Source of the DNA: Allobosea vaviloviae
GTDB taxonomy: Bacteria; Pseudomonadota; Alphaproteobacteria; Rhizobiales; Beijerinckiaceae
NCBI RefSeq assembly: GCF_001298265.1
Contig: NZ_LGSZ01000010.1
Location: 59,811 to 123,810, forward strand
Length of the DNA: 64,000 nucleotides
Reading direction: 5' to 3'
Part shown: positions 8,111 to 17,387 of the stretch, piece by piece
How the letters are laid out: every line of letters begins with the position of its first letter
Numbering within the stretch: position 1 is the stretch's first letter
Made by a program: the position numbers and the translations under genes
The notes under the pieces: model-generated
Seen by the model: the letters and a program-made list of their open reading frames with translations, nothing else
Told to the model about the DNA's origin: nothing
Databases searched by the model: none

Positions 8111-9025
8111 TCAGACAACCGGCTCCACCAGGAATGGCACGAGCGCCGCCAGCGTCGCCGCCGGGTTTTCCTCCGGCAGGAAATGTCCGCTGTCGATCGC
8201 CTGGCCTTCCGCCTGCGGCGCGAAGCTCTCGCGCCAGATCTCCAGCGGGCTCGCCCCCTTGGCCGGGATCCCGGCCTCGCCCCAGAGGACCAGAACGGGG
8301 CAAAGGATGCGCCTGCCGGCCGCGAGATCGGCCTTGTCGTGCGCGACATCCGTCGTCGCGCCGGCGCGGTAATCCTCGCAGGCGGCATGGATGCGGGCCG
8401 GGTCGTTGAAGGATTCCCCATAGGATCGCAGCGCCAGCGGATCGAACAGGTCGAGCGACTTCGCCCGCGTCCAGCTCGCGATCGTATGGTCGAGCCAGCC
8501 CAGCGGATCGGCCTTGATCAGGTTTTCCGGCCCCGGCTCGGGCTGGGCCAGGAAGCTCCAGTGATAGACCTGCATGGCGCGCGCGGCGTTCATCCCCTCC
8601 CACATCGAGATTGTGGGCAGGATGTCGAGCAGCGCCAGCCGCTCGACCCGGCCGGGATGGTCGAGCGCCAGCCGGTAGGCCACACGCGCGCCGCGGTCAT
8701 GCCCGACCACCGCGAAGCGCAGATGCCCGAGGCCCTGCATCACCGCGACGATGTCCTCGCCCATGCCGCGCTTGCTGTAGGTCGAGGCGCCGCCATCGCC
8801 ATGCGGCGCGGCAGACCAACCATAGCCGCGCAGGTCAGGGCAGACGACGGTATGCGTCTTGGTCAGTTCACCGGCGAGCTTGTGCCACTCGGCATGGGTC
8901 TGCGGAAAGCCGTGGATCAGCACCACCGGCGGCCCCTCGCCGCCGACGCGGGCGAAGATCTTGCCGATGGGTCCATCGACCCAATGCGCGGTGAAACCGG
9001 GGAAGAGGCTGTCGAGATTGCTCAT
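8111..9025 (-). CDS. Alpha/beta hydrolase, haloacetate dehalogenase/epoxide hydrolase type
   Basis: A 304-residue alpha/beta-fold enzyme. It has the oxyanion-hole HGFPQTHAEWHKLA segment, an aspartate nucleophile in GHDRGARVAYRLALDHP, and the catalytic His in SGHFLPEENP. The Asp nucleophile places it with haloalkanoate dehalogenases and epoxide hydrolases rather than with Ser lipases; the DLRGYGWS segment is typical of the fluoroacetate-dehalogenase-like branch. The true substrate cannot be told from sequence. Its ATG overlaps the vapC stop by four bases, so translation is probably coupled to the toxin gene upstream. Confidence 0.85.
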   Translation of the reverse strand: MSNLDSLFPGFTAHWVDGPIGKIFARVGGEGPPVVLIHGFPQTHAEWHKLAGELTKTHTVVCPDLRGYGWSAAPHGDGGASTYSKRGMGEDIVAVMQGLGHLRFAVVGHDRGARVAYRLALDHPGRVERLALLDILPTISMWEGMNAARAMQVYHWSFLAQPEPGPENLIKADPLGWLDHTIASWTRAKSLDLFDPLALRSYGESFNDPARIHAACEDYRAGATTDVAHDKADLAAGRRILCPVLVLWGEAGIPAKGASPLEIWRESFAPQAEGQAIDSGHFLPEENPAATLAALVPFLVEPVV

Positions 9026-9444
9026 GGCTTGGCTTCCGCAGCGAGCGCCGAGCCGATGTCGGTATGACTGAAATCGTCGCCTTTGTAGAGCAAGGGCGCG
9101 TTCAAGGATTTCGCCAGGGCATACGAAAAGCAGTCGCCCATGTTCAACCTCGCGCGATGATGGCCCTTGCCGAAACGGAGAAAGGCCTCGGCTGCCAGGA
9201 TGGACTGGTCCTCGTCCACCGCGCGGCTATGAATACCGAAACGCGTGAGGAAGGCCCGATGCCGATCGAGATCAAAACCAGGTAAGCGCTGGCTCGCGAC
9301 CATGAAGGTTTCGACGAAGCTTACAGTCGAGCAGAGCGCTTCACCGACCCGATCGAGACGATCGATGAAGGCGGGGCGTTCGGGTTCTCCCTGCAGGATC
9401 GCGATCATCGCGGAACTGTCGATCACGATCCGCGACACGTTCAC
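9022..9444 (-). CDS. vapC: VapC-type PIN-domain toxin
   Basis: A 140-residue PIN-domain ribonuclease. The expected acidic site is present: Asp9 (VIDSSA), Glu45 (SFVETF), Asp104 (NMGDCFSYALA) and Asp123/124 (KGDDF). VapC toxins cleave specific RNAs until neutralised by the partner antitoxin. It starts at a GTG that overlaps the antitoxin stop by four bases (GTGA) and itself overlaps the next hydrolase gene by four bases. The active site appears complete, so the toxin should be functional. Confidence 0.92.
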   Translation of the reverse strand: MNVSRIVIDSSAMIAILQGEPERPAFIDRLDRVGEALCSTVSFVETFMVASQRLPGFDLDRHRAFLTRFGIHSRAVDEDQSILAAEAFLRFGKGHHRARLNMGDCFSYALAKSLNAPLLYKGDDFSHTDIGSALAAEAKP

Positions 9445-9701
9445 CGTGGCACGCCGATTTCATCATAGCCGATGATCTCATCATCGGTCAGATGCATCGT
9501 GTTCTTCGGCAGTGCGTCGATCTCAGCCAGGTATGCGTCGATCTTCGCTCTGTCTAGACGGCCGGCGCGCGCCGGTTCCGGCAGGCGGTCCAGCCGCTCC
9601 TGCATGGCCGTTCGGACAGCCTGCGTCATGGTCTCGCCGGTGCGCATTGCCACGTCCCGGATGAGCCTGTCCGTTTCCGCGTCCTTGATCAGCACACTCA
9701 C
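9441..9701 (-). CDS. vapB: VapB-type antitoxin
   Basis: An 86-residue protein starting at GTG with a GGAGG ribosome-binding site seven bases upstream. The N-terminal half (residues 1-40, IKDAETDRLIRDVAMRTGET then MTQAVRTAMQERLDRL) matches the ribbon-helix-helix-like Rv0623/PSK class of VapB antitoxins. The C-terminal tail is acidic (YLAEIDALPK, DDEIIGYDE) and would wrap the toxin active site. It probably also represses its own promoter, as is usual for this family. Confidence 0.88.
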   Translation of the reverse strand: MSVLIKDAETDRLIRDVAMRTGETMTQAVRTAMQERLDRLPEPARAGRLDRAKIDAYLAEIDALPKNTMHLTDDEIIGYDEIGVPR

Positions 9702-9760
9702 AACCGACCTCCGTATAGATGGGTTCGCCTCTCTATATATACGCTGCCCGCGTGCCGCTG

Positions 9761-11044
9761 TCAGCCTTCGCGCTCGCGCTTCACCGCCTGCCAGCCGATG
9801 TCGCGACGGCAGAAGCCTTCCGGCCAGTCGATCGCATCGACGCCCCGATAAGCCCGCGTCTGCGCATCCGCGACCGTCTTGCCGAGCCCGACCATATTGA
9901 GCACCCGCCCGCCGCTGGCGAGAACACTCCCCGTCGCATCCTGCTTGGTGCCGGAATGGAAGACGAGGACGTCATCGAGTGCCTCCGCGGTCTCGATGCC
10001 GCGGATGACGCTGCCGGTCTCGGGCTTGCCGGGATAGCCGCGCGCCGCCAGCACGACCGTCAGCGCCGCCTCGTCGGACCAGCGCAGCGTGATGTTGTCG
10101 AGCACGCCGTCGCAGGCGGCGATCAGGGCCGGTACGATGTCGCTCCTTAGCCGCGGCATCAGCACCTCGCATTCGGGATCGCCGAAGCGGACATTGTATT
10201 CGATCAGCTTCGGCCCCTGCGCCGTGATCATCAACCCGGCATAGAGAATGCCTTGAAAGGGCGAGCCTCGCTCGGTCATTCCCGCGAGTGTGGGCATGAT
10301 GATGTCCGCCATGACCTGTGCTTCGAGAGCCTTTGTCATTACCGGCGCCGGCGAATAGGCGCCCATGCCGCCGGTGTTGGGGCCGGTATCGCCGTCGCCG
10401 ACGCGCTTGTGGTCCTGCGCCGAGGCGAGGGGCAGCGCATGCGTGCCGTCGCACAGCGCAAAGAAGCTCGCCTCCTCGCCGATCATCCACTCCTCGATCA
10501 CGACCTCGGCGCCGGCGGCGCCGAGCCCGCCGGCAAACATCATCTCGATGGCGGCGTTGGCCTCGTCCAGCGTTTCGGCCATGACGACGCCCTTGCCGGC
10601 GGCAAGCCCATCGGCCTTGATCACGATCGGCGCGCCTTGCTCGGTGACATAGGCCTTGGCGGACGCTGCATCGGTGAAGCGGCCGAAGCCGGCGGTCGGA
10701 ATGCCGAACTGCGCGCAGAGCTCCTTGGTGAAGCCCTTCGAGCCTTCGAGCTGGGCTGCGGCTTTCGACGGGCCGAAGGTCTTGATGCCGGCGGCGGTGA
10801 GATCGTCGGCGATTCCGTCGACCAGCGGCCCTTCGGGGCCGACCACGACGAGATCGATGGTTTGCAGCCGGCAGAACGCGATCACGGCCGAATGATCGGC
10901 GATGTCGATCACGACGTTCTCGCCGCATTGCGCGGTGCCGGGGTTGCCCGGGGCGATGAACAGACGGTCGCAGAGCGGCGAGGCCGAGATCGCCCAGGCC
11001 AACGCATGCTCGCGGCCGCCCGAGCCGATCAGAAGGATGTTCAT
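9761..11044 (-). CDS. purD: Phosphoribosylamine-glycine ligase
   Basis: A full-length 427-residue GAR synthetase, which joins glycine to phosphoribosylamine with ATP in purine synthesis. It opens with [17 protein letters not shown], has the ATP-grasp segment [12 protein letters not shown] and the [10 protein letters not shown] loop, and the metal-binding [10 protein letters not shown] motif near residue 290. It stands alone: vapBC lies upstream on the same strand's downstream side, and xseA is divergent across a palindromic repeat. Confidence 0.97.
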   Translation of the reverse strand: MNILLIGSGGREHALAWAISASPLCDRLFIAPGNPGTAQCGENVVIDIADHSAVIAFCRLQTIDLVVVGPEGPLVDGIADDLTAAGIKTFGPSKAAAQLEGSKGFTKELCAQFGIPTAGFGRFTDAASAKAYVTEQGAPIVIKADGLAAGKGVVMAETLDEANAAIEMMFAGGLGAAGAEVVIEEWMIGEEASFFALCDGTHALPLASAQDHKRVGDGDTGPNTGGMGAYSPAPVMTKALEAQVMADIIMPTLAGMTERGSPFQGILYAGLMITAQGPKLIEYNVRFGDPECEVLMPRLRSDIVPALIAACDGVLDNITLRWSDEAALTVVLAARGYPGKPETGSVIRGIETAEALDDVLVFHSGTKQDATGSVLASGGRVLNMVGLGKTVADAQTRAYRGVDAIDWPEGFCRRDIGWQAVKREREG

Positions 11045-11080
11045 CGCCGTCTCCTTGCGTGCGGACTTTCGTCCACCGTT

Positions 11081-11173
11081 GTCATCCCGGGCGACAGGAG
11101 GGAGACCCGGGATCCATGCCGGAACGGTTCAGGCATGGATCCCGGATCTCCGCTTCGCTCCGTCCGGGATGAC
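11081..11173. repeat. Palindromic intergenic repeat, family B copy 1
   Basis: A 93-base inverted repeat with outer arms GTCATCCCGG / CCGGGATGAC and a nested GGGATCCATGCC / GGCATGGATCCC stem. It sits between divergent purD and xseA. A close copy is at 62,229-62,328 and a diverged one at 30,291-30,399. Confidence 0.9.
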
Positions 11174-11272
11174 CCGCACGGGTTCCGGAGCTAGATCTGG
11201 AGGCGGCAATAGCCGCCGATTGCACGGACGGCAACGCTTCTGCCAACGCTGTCCCGCAGCTATGGTCGCGCG

Positions 11273-12799
11273 ATGGACACCGAATCGCCCGACGCCAAGC
11301 CCGGCAACGCTCCCGAATGGTCTGTCTCGGACCTCTCCGGCGCGCTCAAGCGCACGCTGGAGGATGCCTTCGGCTTCGTGCGGGTGCGCGGCGAGATCTC
11401 CGGCTATCGCGGCCCGGTGGGGTCCGGCCACGTCTATTTCTCGCTGAAGGACGCCAACGCCAAGATCGACGCGGTGATCTGGAAAGGCGTCTTCGGCCGG
11501 CTGAAGACCAAGCCGCAGGAGGGGCTGGAGGTCATCGCCACCGGCAAGATCACCACCTTCGCCGGCAAGTCGAGCTACCAGATCATCATCGATTCGATCG
11601 AGCCCGCCGGCATCGGCGCGCTGATGGCCCTGCTGGAAGAACGCCGCCGGCGGCTGGCGGCCGAGGGGCTGTTTTCGGAAGAGCGCAAGCAGCTCATCCC
11701 CTATCTGCCCCGCGTCATCGGCGTCGTCACATCGCCGACCGGCGCCGTCATCCGCGACATCCTGCACCGGCTGGAGGATCGCTTTCCCCGCCATGTCCTG
11801 GTCTGGCCGGTGCGGGTGCAGGGCGAGAGCAGCGCGGCCGAGGTCGCGGCCGCGATCAACGGCTTCAATGCGCTGCCCGAGGGCGGGGCCATCCCGCGCC
11901 CGGACGTCATCATCGTGGCGCGCGGCGGCGGCCCGCTCGAAGACCTGATGGGCTTCAACGAGGAGATCGTGGTGCGCGCCGCCGCCGCCTCGCTGATCCC
12001 GCTGGTCTCGGCCGTCGGCCACGAGACCGATATCACCCTGATCGACCATGCGGCGGACCTGCGCAGCCCCACGCCGACCGGCGCGGCCGAGAAGGTCGTG
12101 CCGGTGCGGGCCGAGCTGATGGCTGCGGTGGCCGATCTCTCGCGCCGGCAGGCAGGCGCCATGCGGCGCCTCTCGGACCGCCGCCGCAGCGATTTGCGCG
12201 CGCTGGCCCGCGCGCTTCCTGGACCCGAGGCCGTGCTGTCGGGTCCGCGCCAGCGGTTCGATCTCGCGGGCACGCGGCTGGCGCCGGCGCTGGCACGCAA
12301 TGCCCGCGTGCATGAGCAGCAGCTGGGGCTGGCCTCGCAGCGCCTCGCCCGGCACTCGCCGCTGCTGCGGCTGGCGACCGCGCGCAAGGACATCGAGCGG
12401 CTGTCGAGGGCCATGGCGGTCGCCCGCGACACGCTGCTGCGGCGCGAGCGCGACCGGATCGCGCGCGCCGAGGATCGCACTGGCGCGCTCGCCGGAAGTC
12501 TCAGATCGGCCTTTGCCCGTACGCTGCAGCGGCGCCGAGACCGCCTCGACAGCGTCTGGACCCTGGCGGCATCGCTGGGCCCGAATGCCGTTCTGGCGCG
12601 CGGTTATGCTCTGGTGCGTGACGAGGCCGGCGTCCTCGTTCGCGAGGTCGGTCAGGCGCGGCCGGGACAGGCGTTGAACGTGCAGGTCGCCGACGGCCGC
12701 TTCGGCGCGGTCGTGGCCGGGTCCGGCGAGGTCCCGCCACGGCAGGTGCGGCCTGCTCGGCGCGAGAGCCCTAAGGCCGGGCAGGGCGACCTGTTCTGA
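11273..12799 (+). CDS. xseA: Exodeoxyribonuclease VII large subunit
   Basis: A 508-residue large subunit of the single-strand DNA exonuclease that trims DNA to oligonucleotides in repair. Residues ~20-115 are the OB-fold (VRGEISGYRGPVGSGHVYF). The catalytic domain follows with GVVTSPTGAVIRDILHRL, ARGGGPLEDLMGFNEE, SAVGHETDITLIDHAAD and RSPTPTGAAE. A long charged helical region then leads to the C-terminal LARGYALVRDEAG strand motif typical of XseA. The small subunit xseB is not in the window. It is convergent with a dienelactone-hydrolase-like gene 12 bases downstream. Confidence 0.97.
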   Translation: MDTESPDAKPGNAPEWSVSDLSGALKRTLEDAFGFVRVRGEISGYRGPVGSGHVYFSLKDANAKIDAVIWKGVFGRLKTKPQEGLEVIATGKITTFAGKSSYQIIIDSIEPAGIGALMALLEERRRRLAAEGLFSEERKQLIPYLPRVIGVVTSPTGAVIRDILHRLEDRFPRHVLVWPVRVQGESSAAEVAAAINGFNALPEGGAIPRPDVIIVARGGGPLEDLMGFNEEIVVRAAAASLIPLVSAVGHETDITLIDHAADLRSPTPTGAAEKVVPVRAELMAAVADLSRRQAGAMRRLSDRRRSDLRALARALPGPEAVLSGPRQRFDLAGTRLAPALARNARVHEQQLGLASQRLARHSPLLRLATARKDIERLSRAMAVARDTLLRRERDRIARAEDRTGALAGSLRSAFARTLQRRRDRLDSVWTLAASLGPNAVLARGYALVRDEAGVLVREVGQARPGQALNVQVADGRFGAVVAGSGEVPPRQVRPARRESPKAGQGDLF

Positions 12800-12811
12800 C
12801 ACCCCTCAGGT

Positions 12812-13657
12812 TCAAAGCCCCTTCAGGAAGGCTTTCACGCGCTTGATCGCATCGTCGCGCGCCGCAGGATTGGTGCCGACGGTTGCCTTGCCGGTGCCTG
12901 TCGCCGAATTGGCAATGTCGCTTCGCTCCCGAACCTCGAGCCGGGGGTGGTCGAAATCGTGCAGCGCGCCGGGATAGACCACGAGCTCGACCTTCTCGCC
13001 GCGCGCCCGCGCCGCCTTGGCGAGATAGTCGCAGGGCGCGGCCGGGGTCCAGTCGTCGGCGTCGCCCATCAGGATCATCAGCGGCAGCCGGGCGGAGAAG
13101 CTCGCCGATTCCGACTGGACACGGCAGCCCGGATAGAAGGCGACGGCGCGGGCGAAGTCGGCCCTCTCATCGGCTGGACGGCGATCCCTGCGGATGGCGG
13201 CGAGAACTGTCGAACCGCCGCCGGACCAGCCGAGAAGCGCGATCGCGTCAGCGCGGATGTCCGTGCGCGATTGCAGCCATTGCCGCGCCGCCGCGGCATC
13301 GGCGACGCGCTCGCGGCTGGCGCGCACGGTCAGTTCCTTGACGCCGCATTGCGAGCCGAGTTTGCGCGAGCCGTAGCTGTCGGGCATCAGCACCGCGATG
13401 CCGCTCATCGAAAGGCGCTCGCCCCAGTCGGAGTGGCGCGTCGAGAGCTGGCCATTATCCCGCCACAGGCCGCCGCAACCATGCATGGCGACGACGGCTG
13501 GAAATGGCCCGGGACCCTGCGGAAGATACAGGACCGCGTCCAGCTCCCCGTCATAGCTGGGCACGCGCACGCGCTCATAGCCGGCAGCCTGCGCTGCCGT
13601 GCTCAGGAGCGCAAAGCCGACCAGAGCGATGGCGAGGCGCATGCCGTTGGACATCAT
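12812..13657 (-). CDS. Exported dienelactone hydrolase family protein
   Basis: About 281 residues from the ATG at 13,657; a GTG at 13,675 and an ATG at 13,642 are alternatives, and 13,642 gives the neatest signal peptide (MRLAIALVGFALLSTAAQAA). The mature enzyme has AMHGCGGLW near the oxyanion hole, the nucleophile elbow LGWSGGGS, Asp in MGDADDWTP and His in LHDFDHP, so the alpha/beta-hydrolase triad is complete. It is probably a periplasmic esterase; the substrate is unknown. Confidence 0.82.
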   Translation of the reverse strand: MMSNGMRLAIALVGFALLSTAAQAAGYERVRVPSYDGELDAVLYLPQGPGPFPAVVAMHGCGGLWRDNGQLSTRHSDWGERLSMSGIAVLMPDSYGSRKLGSQCGVKELTVRASRERVADAAAARQWLQSRTDIRADAIALLGWSGGGSTVLAAIRRDRRPADERADFARAVAFYPGCRVQSESASFSARLPLMILMGDADDWTPAAPCDYLAKAARARGEKVELVVYPGALHDFDHPRLEVRERSDIANSATGTGKATVGTNPAARDDAIKRVKAFLKGL

Positions 13658-13730
13658 TGACGGGAACGTTATCACGGGCTTGGATTATTTCGACATTTCG
13701 AACTGCAAGCAACATGATAGACAAATCGTC

Positions 13731-13952
13731 ATGAACATCAGCGAACGCCCTCCGATGCCCGGCCCCGAAGCCGCGCTCGATTACGGCCACGGCGAGTTCC
13801 GTGTCGTGCGGCCTGGTGCCTTCGTGCGCTGCGCCGTCACCGGCGCGCCGATCCGCCTCGACGAACTGCGCTACTGGTCGGTCGACTGGCAGGAGGCCTA
13901 TGTCTCGCCGGAGGCCGTGCAGCTCAGGCTAAGGCGCGCGGGTCGCGCCTGA
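13731..13952 (+). CDS. DUF2093 domain protein
   Basis: A 73-residue protein from the ATG at 13,731; longer in-frame starts run back through the divergent hydrolase gene's leader and are rejected. It contains YGHGEFRVVRPGAFVRCAVT and LDELRYWSVDWQEAY, the hallmark of the small alphaproteobacterial DUF2093 family of unknown function. Its 3' end overlaps the convergent lpxK gene by 24 bases. DUF2093 genes are often found beside lpxK, which supports the call. Confidence 0.87.
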   Translation: MNISERPPMPGPEAALDYGHGEFRVVRPGAFVRCAVTGAPIRLDELRYWSVDWQEAYVSPEAVQLRLRRAGRA

Positions 13953-14948
13953 GCCGGCTGCCAGCGTCCCGGAGACCATCGCCTCGATCCGTTGGCTTTC
14001 AGCGAAAACCAGCGCGACCGGCACCGGCAGCAGGCGGTCGCGCTGCGCGTCTGGCCAGAGCGGCCCGAGCTTGACCATGTCCTTCTCGGTCGTCGCGACC
14101 AGGCAATCATAGAGCGTGGCCTCGTCGACGAGCGCCGCGACATCGCGCGGCGTATAGGCATGGTGGTCGCCGAAGGCGCGCTCCGCCACGATCCGTGCCC
14201 CGGCCTCCCGCAGCGTGGCTGCGAATTTCTCCGGCCGGCCGATCCCCGACACAGCCATGACCGGCTGTCCGTGGAGCCGCGACAAGGCTTCCTGTGCCGG
14301 CTCCAGCCTGGCCTGCATCGCCACCACGCCCTGAGCCTGTGCCGCTGCTGCGACAGCCTCGCCGGCCGCGCCGCCGCCAATGACGAGCACCGCATCGGTC
14401 TCGCCCAGTTGGCCGTCCAGCGGCGCACGCAGCGGCCCGGCCGGCAGGCAATAGCCGTTGCCGACGCCCGACGCGCCATCGACCACGGCGAGCCGCAGCC
14501 GCTTGGCGAGCGTCGGATTCTGCAAGCCGTCATCCATGACGATCACGCTGGCGCCGAGCGCGCGGGCGAGCGCCGCACCGGCCGCCCGGTCGCGCGCCAC
14601 CACGGTGCGGGCATGTCGGGCCATCAGCAGCGGCTCGTCGCCGACCGCCTTGGCGGCGTGATGGGCAGGGTGGACCTCGACGGGGCCGCGCAGCGATCCG
14701 CCATAGCCGCGCATCAGCACGAACGGCGTCTCGCCGCGTCGGGTCAGCAGGGCCGCCAGCGCGATGGCCGTCGGCGTCTTGCCGGCGCCGCCCGCGACGA
14801 AGTTGCCGACGCAGATCACCGGAATGCCGGGGTCGCTCCCGGTGCCGCGCATCCGCCGCAGCGTGATCGCGCCATAGAGCCATCCGAGCGGGGAAAGCAG
14901 CCGGGCGAGCGCCCCGGCCGGGCGCCACCAGAAGCGCGGCGCGCGCAT
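13929..14948 (-). CDS. lpxK: Tetraacyldisaccharide 4'-kinase
   Basis: A 339-residue kinase that phosphorylates the 4' position of the lipid A disaccharide at the inner membrane. An N-terminal hydrophobic helix is followed by the Walker A loop GNFVAGGAGKTPTAIAL and the family segments RGYGGSLRGPVEV and VIVMDDGLQNPTL. It starts one base into the waaA stop codon (TGATG), the last gene of a DUF374-waaA-lpxK operon. Confidence 0.95.
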   Translation of the reverse strand: MRAPRFWWRPAGALARLLSPLGWLYGAITLRRMRGTGSDPGIPVICVGNFVAGGAGKTPTAIALAALLTRRGETPFVLMRGYGGSLRGPVEVHPAHHAAKAVGDEPLLMARHARTVVARDRAAGAALARALGASVIVMDDGLQNPTLAKRLRLAVVDGASGVGNGYCLPAGPLRAPLDGQLGETDAVLVIGGGAAGEAVAAAAQAQGVVAMQARLEPAQEALSRLHGQPVMAVSGIGRPEKFAATLREAGARIVAERAFGDHHAYTPRDVAALVDEATLYDCLVATTEKDMVKLGPLWPDAQRDRLLPVPVALVFAESQRIEAMVSGTLAAGSGATRAP

Positions 14949-16252
14949 CAGGACGAGGCGTCGCGCTGCCCGAGCGCCATGCGCATCAGCAGCGGCTCCA
15001 GCGCCTGCATCGTGCGGTTCAGCGCGCCGCCGAGCTGGGCGCTGGTCTGGGCGGCGGCGCGCGCCGCCTGCCGGGCGCTGGCGGGGTCGCTCAGCCAGCG
15101 ATGCACGGCGCCCGCCAGCCCTTGCGCGTCGGCGACCTCGCGGGCGCCGCCATCCCCATCGAAGGCGGCGAAGATGTCGGCATTGTTGTGGACGAAGGGG
15201 CCGTGCAGCAGAGCGCAGCCGAGCTTGGCCGGCTCGATCGGGTTGTGGCCGCCGATCATCGGTACGAGCGAGCCACCGAGATAGGCCACCTGCGAGAGCC
15301 GGTAGAGCAGGCCCAGCTCGCCGACCGTATCTGCGATATAGAGCTCGACGTCGCGCTCGGGCATCTGGCCGGCGCCGCGTCGCGACACGGCGATGCCGTT
15401 GGCCTGCGCCAAAGCCTCGATTTCGACGCCGCGCTGGGGATGGCGCGGGGCGATGATGGTCAGGAGCTTCGGCAGATAGGACCTGATCCCGAGATGGGCG
15501 GCGATGACCTGCTCTTCCTCGCCGGGATGCGTGCTGGCCGCGACCCAGACCGGCCGGCCGGTGGTCAGCCCGTCGAGGATCGCCAGCGTGTCCGCATCGG
15601 CGGGCGGGGCCGGCACGTCGAATTTCAGGTTGCCGGCGACGCTGACCCGCGGCGCGCCAAGCTGCGCCAGCCGCTCGGCGTCGCCCTGCGACTGGGCGAG
15701 GCAGGATTCGAAGCAGGCGAGCAGATAGCGCGAGGTCCGCGGCGCCTTGTACCAGCGCGCGAAGGAGCGCTCCGACATGCGGGCGTTGACCAGCACCAGC
15801 GGCACCTCGCGCCGGCGGGCCTCGATCAGCAGGTTCGGCCAGATTTCGGATTCGCAGATCAGCCCGAGTTCCGGGCGCCAGTAATCCAGGAAGCGGCGCA
15901 TGTAGCGGGGCACGTCGAGCGGCAGGTACTGGTGGATCACCCCGGCCGGCAGTCGCGCCGCGAGAAGCTTGGCCGAGGTCACCGTGCCGGAGGTGACGAG
16001 CACGGTGAGGCCGCGCTTCTGCAGCTTGGCGACCAGCGGCAGCAGCGTCACCGTCTCGCCGACGCTGGCGCCATGGAGCCAGACCAGCGAGCGGTTCGGC
16101 CTGCGGACGCCTGGATAGCCGCGCCGTTCCGCGAGCCGCGTCGGGTCTTCCTTGCCGCGTCGCCGCCGCCAGACCAGAAGTCCGGCGGCTGCCGGCTCCA
16201 GCACGGCGGTCAGCATGCGGTAGCCGGTGAGGATCGCGCCCTTGCCGGTCAT
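14948..16252 (-). CDS. waaA: Kdo transferase (lipid IVA 3-deoxy-D-manno-octulosonate transferase)
   Basis: A 434-residue GT-B glycosyltransferase that adds Kdo from CMP-Kdo to lipid A precursor. The N-terminal domain has VWLHGASVGETVTLLPL with the catalytic Glu and ESEIWPNLLIEARRREVP; the C-terminal domain has ASTHPGEEEQV and GGSLVPMIGGHNPIEPAKL for the nucleotide sugar. The ATG at 16,252 overlaps the upstream DUF374 gene by four bases; a longer open frame continuing to 16,831 is only the shadow of that gene. One or two Kdo additions cannot be told from sequence. Confidence 0.95.
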   Translation of the reverse strand: MTGKGAILTGYRMLTAVLEPAAAGLLVWRRRRGKEDPTRLAERRGYPGVRRPNRSLVWLHGASVGETVTLLPLVAKLQKRGLTVLVTSGTVTSAKLLAARLPAGVIHQYLPLDVPRYMRRFLDYWRPELGLICESEIWPNLLIEARRREVPLVLVNARMSERSFARWYKAPRTSRYLLACFESCLAQSQGDAERLAQLGAPRVSVAGNLKFDVPAPPADADTLAILDGLTTGRPVWVAASTHPGEEEQVIAAHLGIRSYLPKLLTIIAPRHPQRGVEIEALAQANGIAVSRRGAGQMPERDVELYIADTVGELGLLYRLSQVAYLGGSLVPMIGGHNPIEPAKLGCALLHGPFVHNNADIFAAFDGDGGAREVADAQGLAGAVHRWLSDPASARQAARAAAQTSAQLGGALNRTMQALEPLLMRMALGQRDASS

Positions 16253-16989
16253 GCCGGCGTGCTCGGGACGGCGAGCGGTGCCGGCCTCAAGCCGGCGCCG
16301 GGGTCCTGCGCTCCGACCAGCGCATAGGCGCGGGCATGGACAGCGTCGAGCCCGGCCTCGAGCGCCAGCCGCGCCGCCTCGCATGTCGCCTCGTCGGCCT
16401 CGCGCGCGACATGGATCGCCTCGCCGACGACGATCGCACCACGTCCGAAGGGCAGGCCAATCGAGGCCCGGTCCCAGCTCTTGAAATCGATGCGCCGGCT
16501 GGTCACGACGGCGATCGGATGAACAGGCCGGCCCGAGGCGCGCGCGAGCTGGATGATGCCCGGCCCGGCGACGCGGGCGCGCTTGGGAATGTCGGCGGTC
16601 AGGACCATGGTCTCGCCGGCCTTGAGCCGCTTCATCATCGCCAGGAAGGCGCTGGCGCCACCCTTTTCGCGGATCTTCTTGCCGAGCGCCCCTGAGCCGC
16701 GGATCGCGCCGATGCCGAGTTCGCGCAAGGCGACCGCGTTGAAGCCGCCATCGCCATGGCGCGAGACCAGCGAGCAGGCCGGCATCCAGTCCGGCCGTGA
16801 GAACGGGATCATGATGTGCTGGCCGTGCCACATCGCGATGATCAGCGGCAATTCCGGCTGGACGCGCTCATAGATGTCGGCGGGCTCGACCACGAAACGG
16901 TTGGTCTTTCGCACGAGGCGCAGATAGCCCGCGAGCAGCCGGCCGAGCGCTTCCTGCGCAACGCGCGTCTTGAGGATCGAAAAGCCCAT
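16249..16989 (-). CDS. DUF374 lysophospholipid acyltransferase-like protein
   Basis: A 246-residue member of the DUF374 branch of the acyltransferase superfamily. It has AMWHGQHIMIPFSRP and SRHGDGGFNAVALRELG near the active site, and LTADIPKRARVAGPG, resembling the glycerolipid acyltransferase fold. Its place directly ahead of waaA and lpxK, with a four-base overlap, suggests a role in lipid A or envelope lipid assembly, but the acyl donor and acceptor are unproven. Confidence 0.88.
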   Translation of the reverse strand: MGFSILKTRVAQEALGRLLAGYLRLVRKTNRFVVEPADIYERVQPELPLIIAMWHGQHIMIPFSRPDWMPACSLVSRHGDGGFNAVALRELGIGAIRGSGALGKKIREKGGASAFLAMMKRLKAGETMVLTADIPKRARVAGPGIIQLARASGRPVHPIAVVTSRRIDFKSWDRASIGLPFGRGAIVVGEAIHVAREADEATCEAARLALEAGLDAVHARAYALVGAQDPGAGLRPAPLAVPSTPA

Positions 16990-17024
16990 GAAATCGTATT
17001 GAGACCTGAAACCTGCGTCGGAAA

Positions 17025-17261
17025 TCAGGCTGCCTCGGGATCGAGCAGCCGGTGCAGGTGAACGACGAAATAGCGTGTCTGCGCCTGGTCGACGGTGGCC
17101 TGGGCCTTCGCTTTCCAGGCGGCGTGCGCGGTCGCGTAGTTGGGGAAAACGCCGACGATGTCGAGCTTCGAGAGATCCTTGAAGGTCACGCCTTCCAGCG
17201 AACTCAGTTCGCCGCCGAAGACGAGGTGGAGAAGCTGTTTCTGTTCCGGTTCGGCAGCCAT
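17025..17261 (-). CDS. DUF4170 domain protein
   Basis: A 78-residue protein starting at 17,261, where a GGAGG site lies close upstream; a five-codon longer start is less likely. The sequence LHLVFGGELSSLEGVTFKD and DIVGVFPNYATAHAAWKAKA fits the small alphaproteobacterial DUF4170 family of unknown function, which typically lies next to the DUF374-waaA-lpxK block as here. It is soluble, with no signal peptide. Confidence 0.87.
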   Translation of the reverse strand: MAAEPEQKQLLHLVFGGELSSLEGVTFKDLSKLDIVGVFPNYATAHAAWKAKAQATVDQAQTRYFVVHLHRLLDPEAA

Positions 17262-17387
17262 TGATCCCTCCAGCACGAGCAGTTCACGTCACGAACGACG
17301 CCGCACCCGTTACGCCATCCGCACGCCGCGCGCGAGTGCCGAATGGCCGTCAAATCCGATATGGCCGGCAATTCCGGCGAAATCATT

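Noticed and set aside
11081..11173. Inverted repeat considered as ends of an insertion sequence
   Set aside because: There is no transposase between the arms and the whole element is under 100 bases; it matches a dispersed palindromic repeat.
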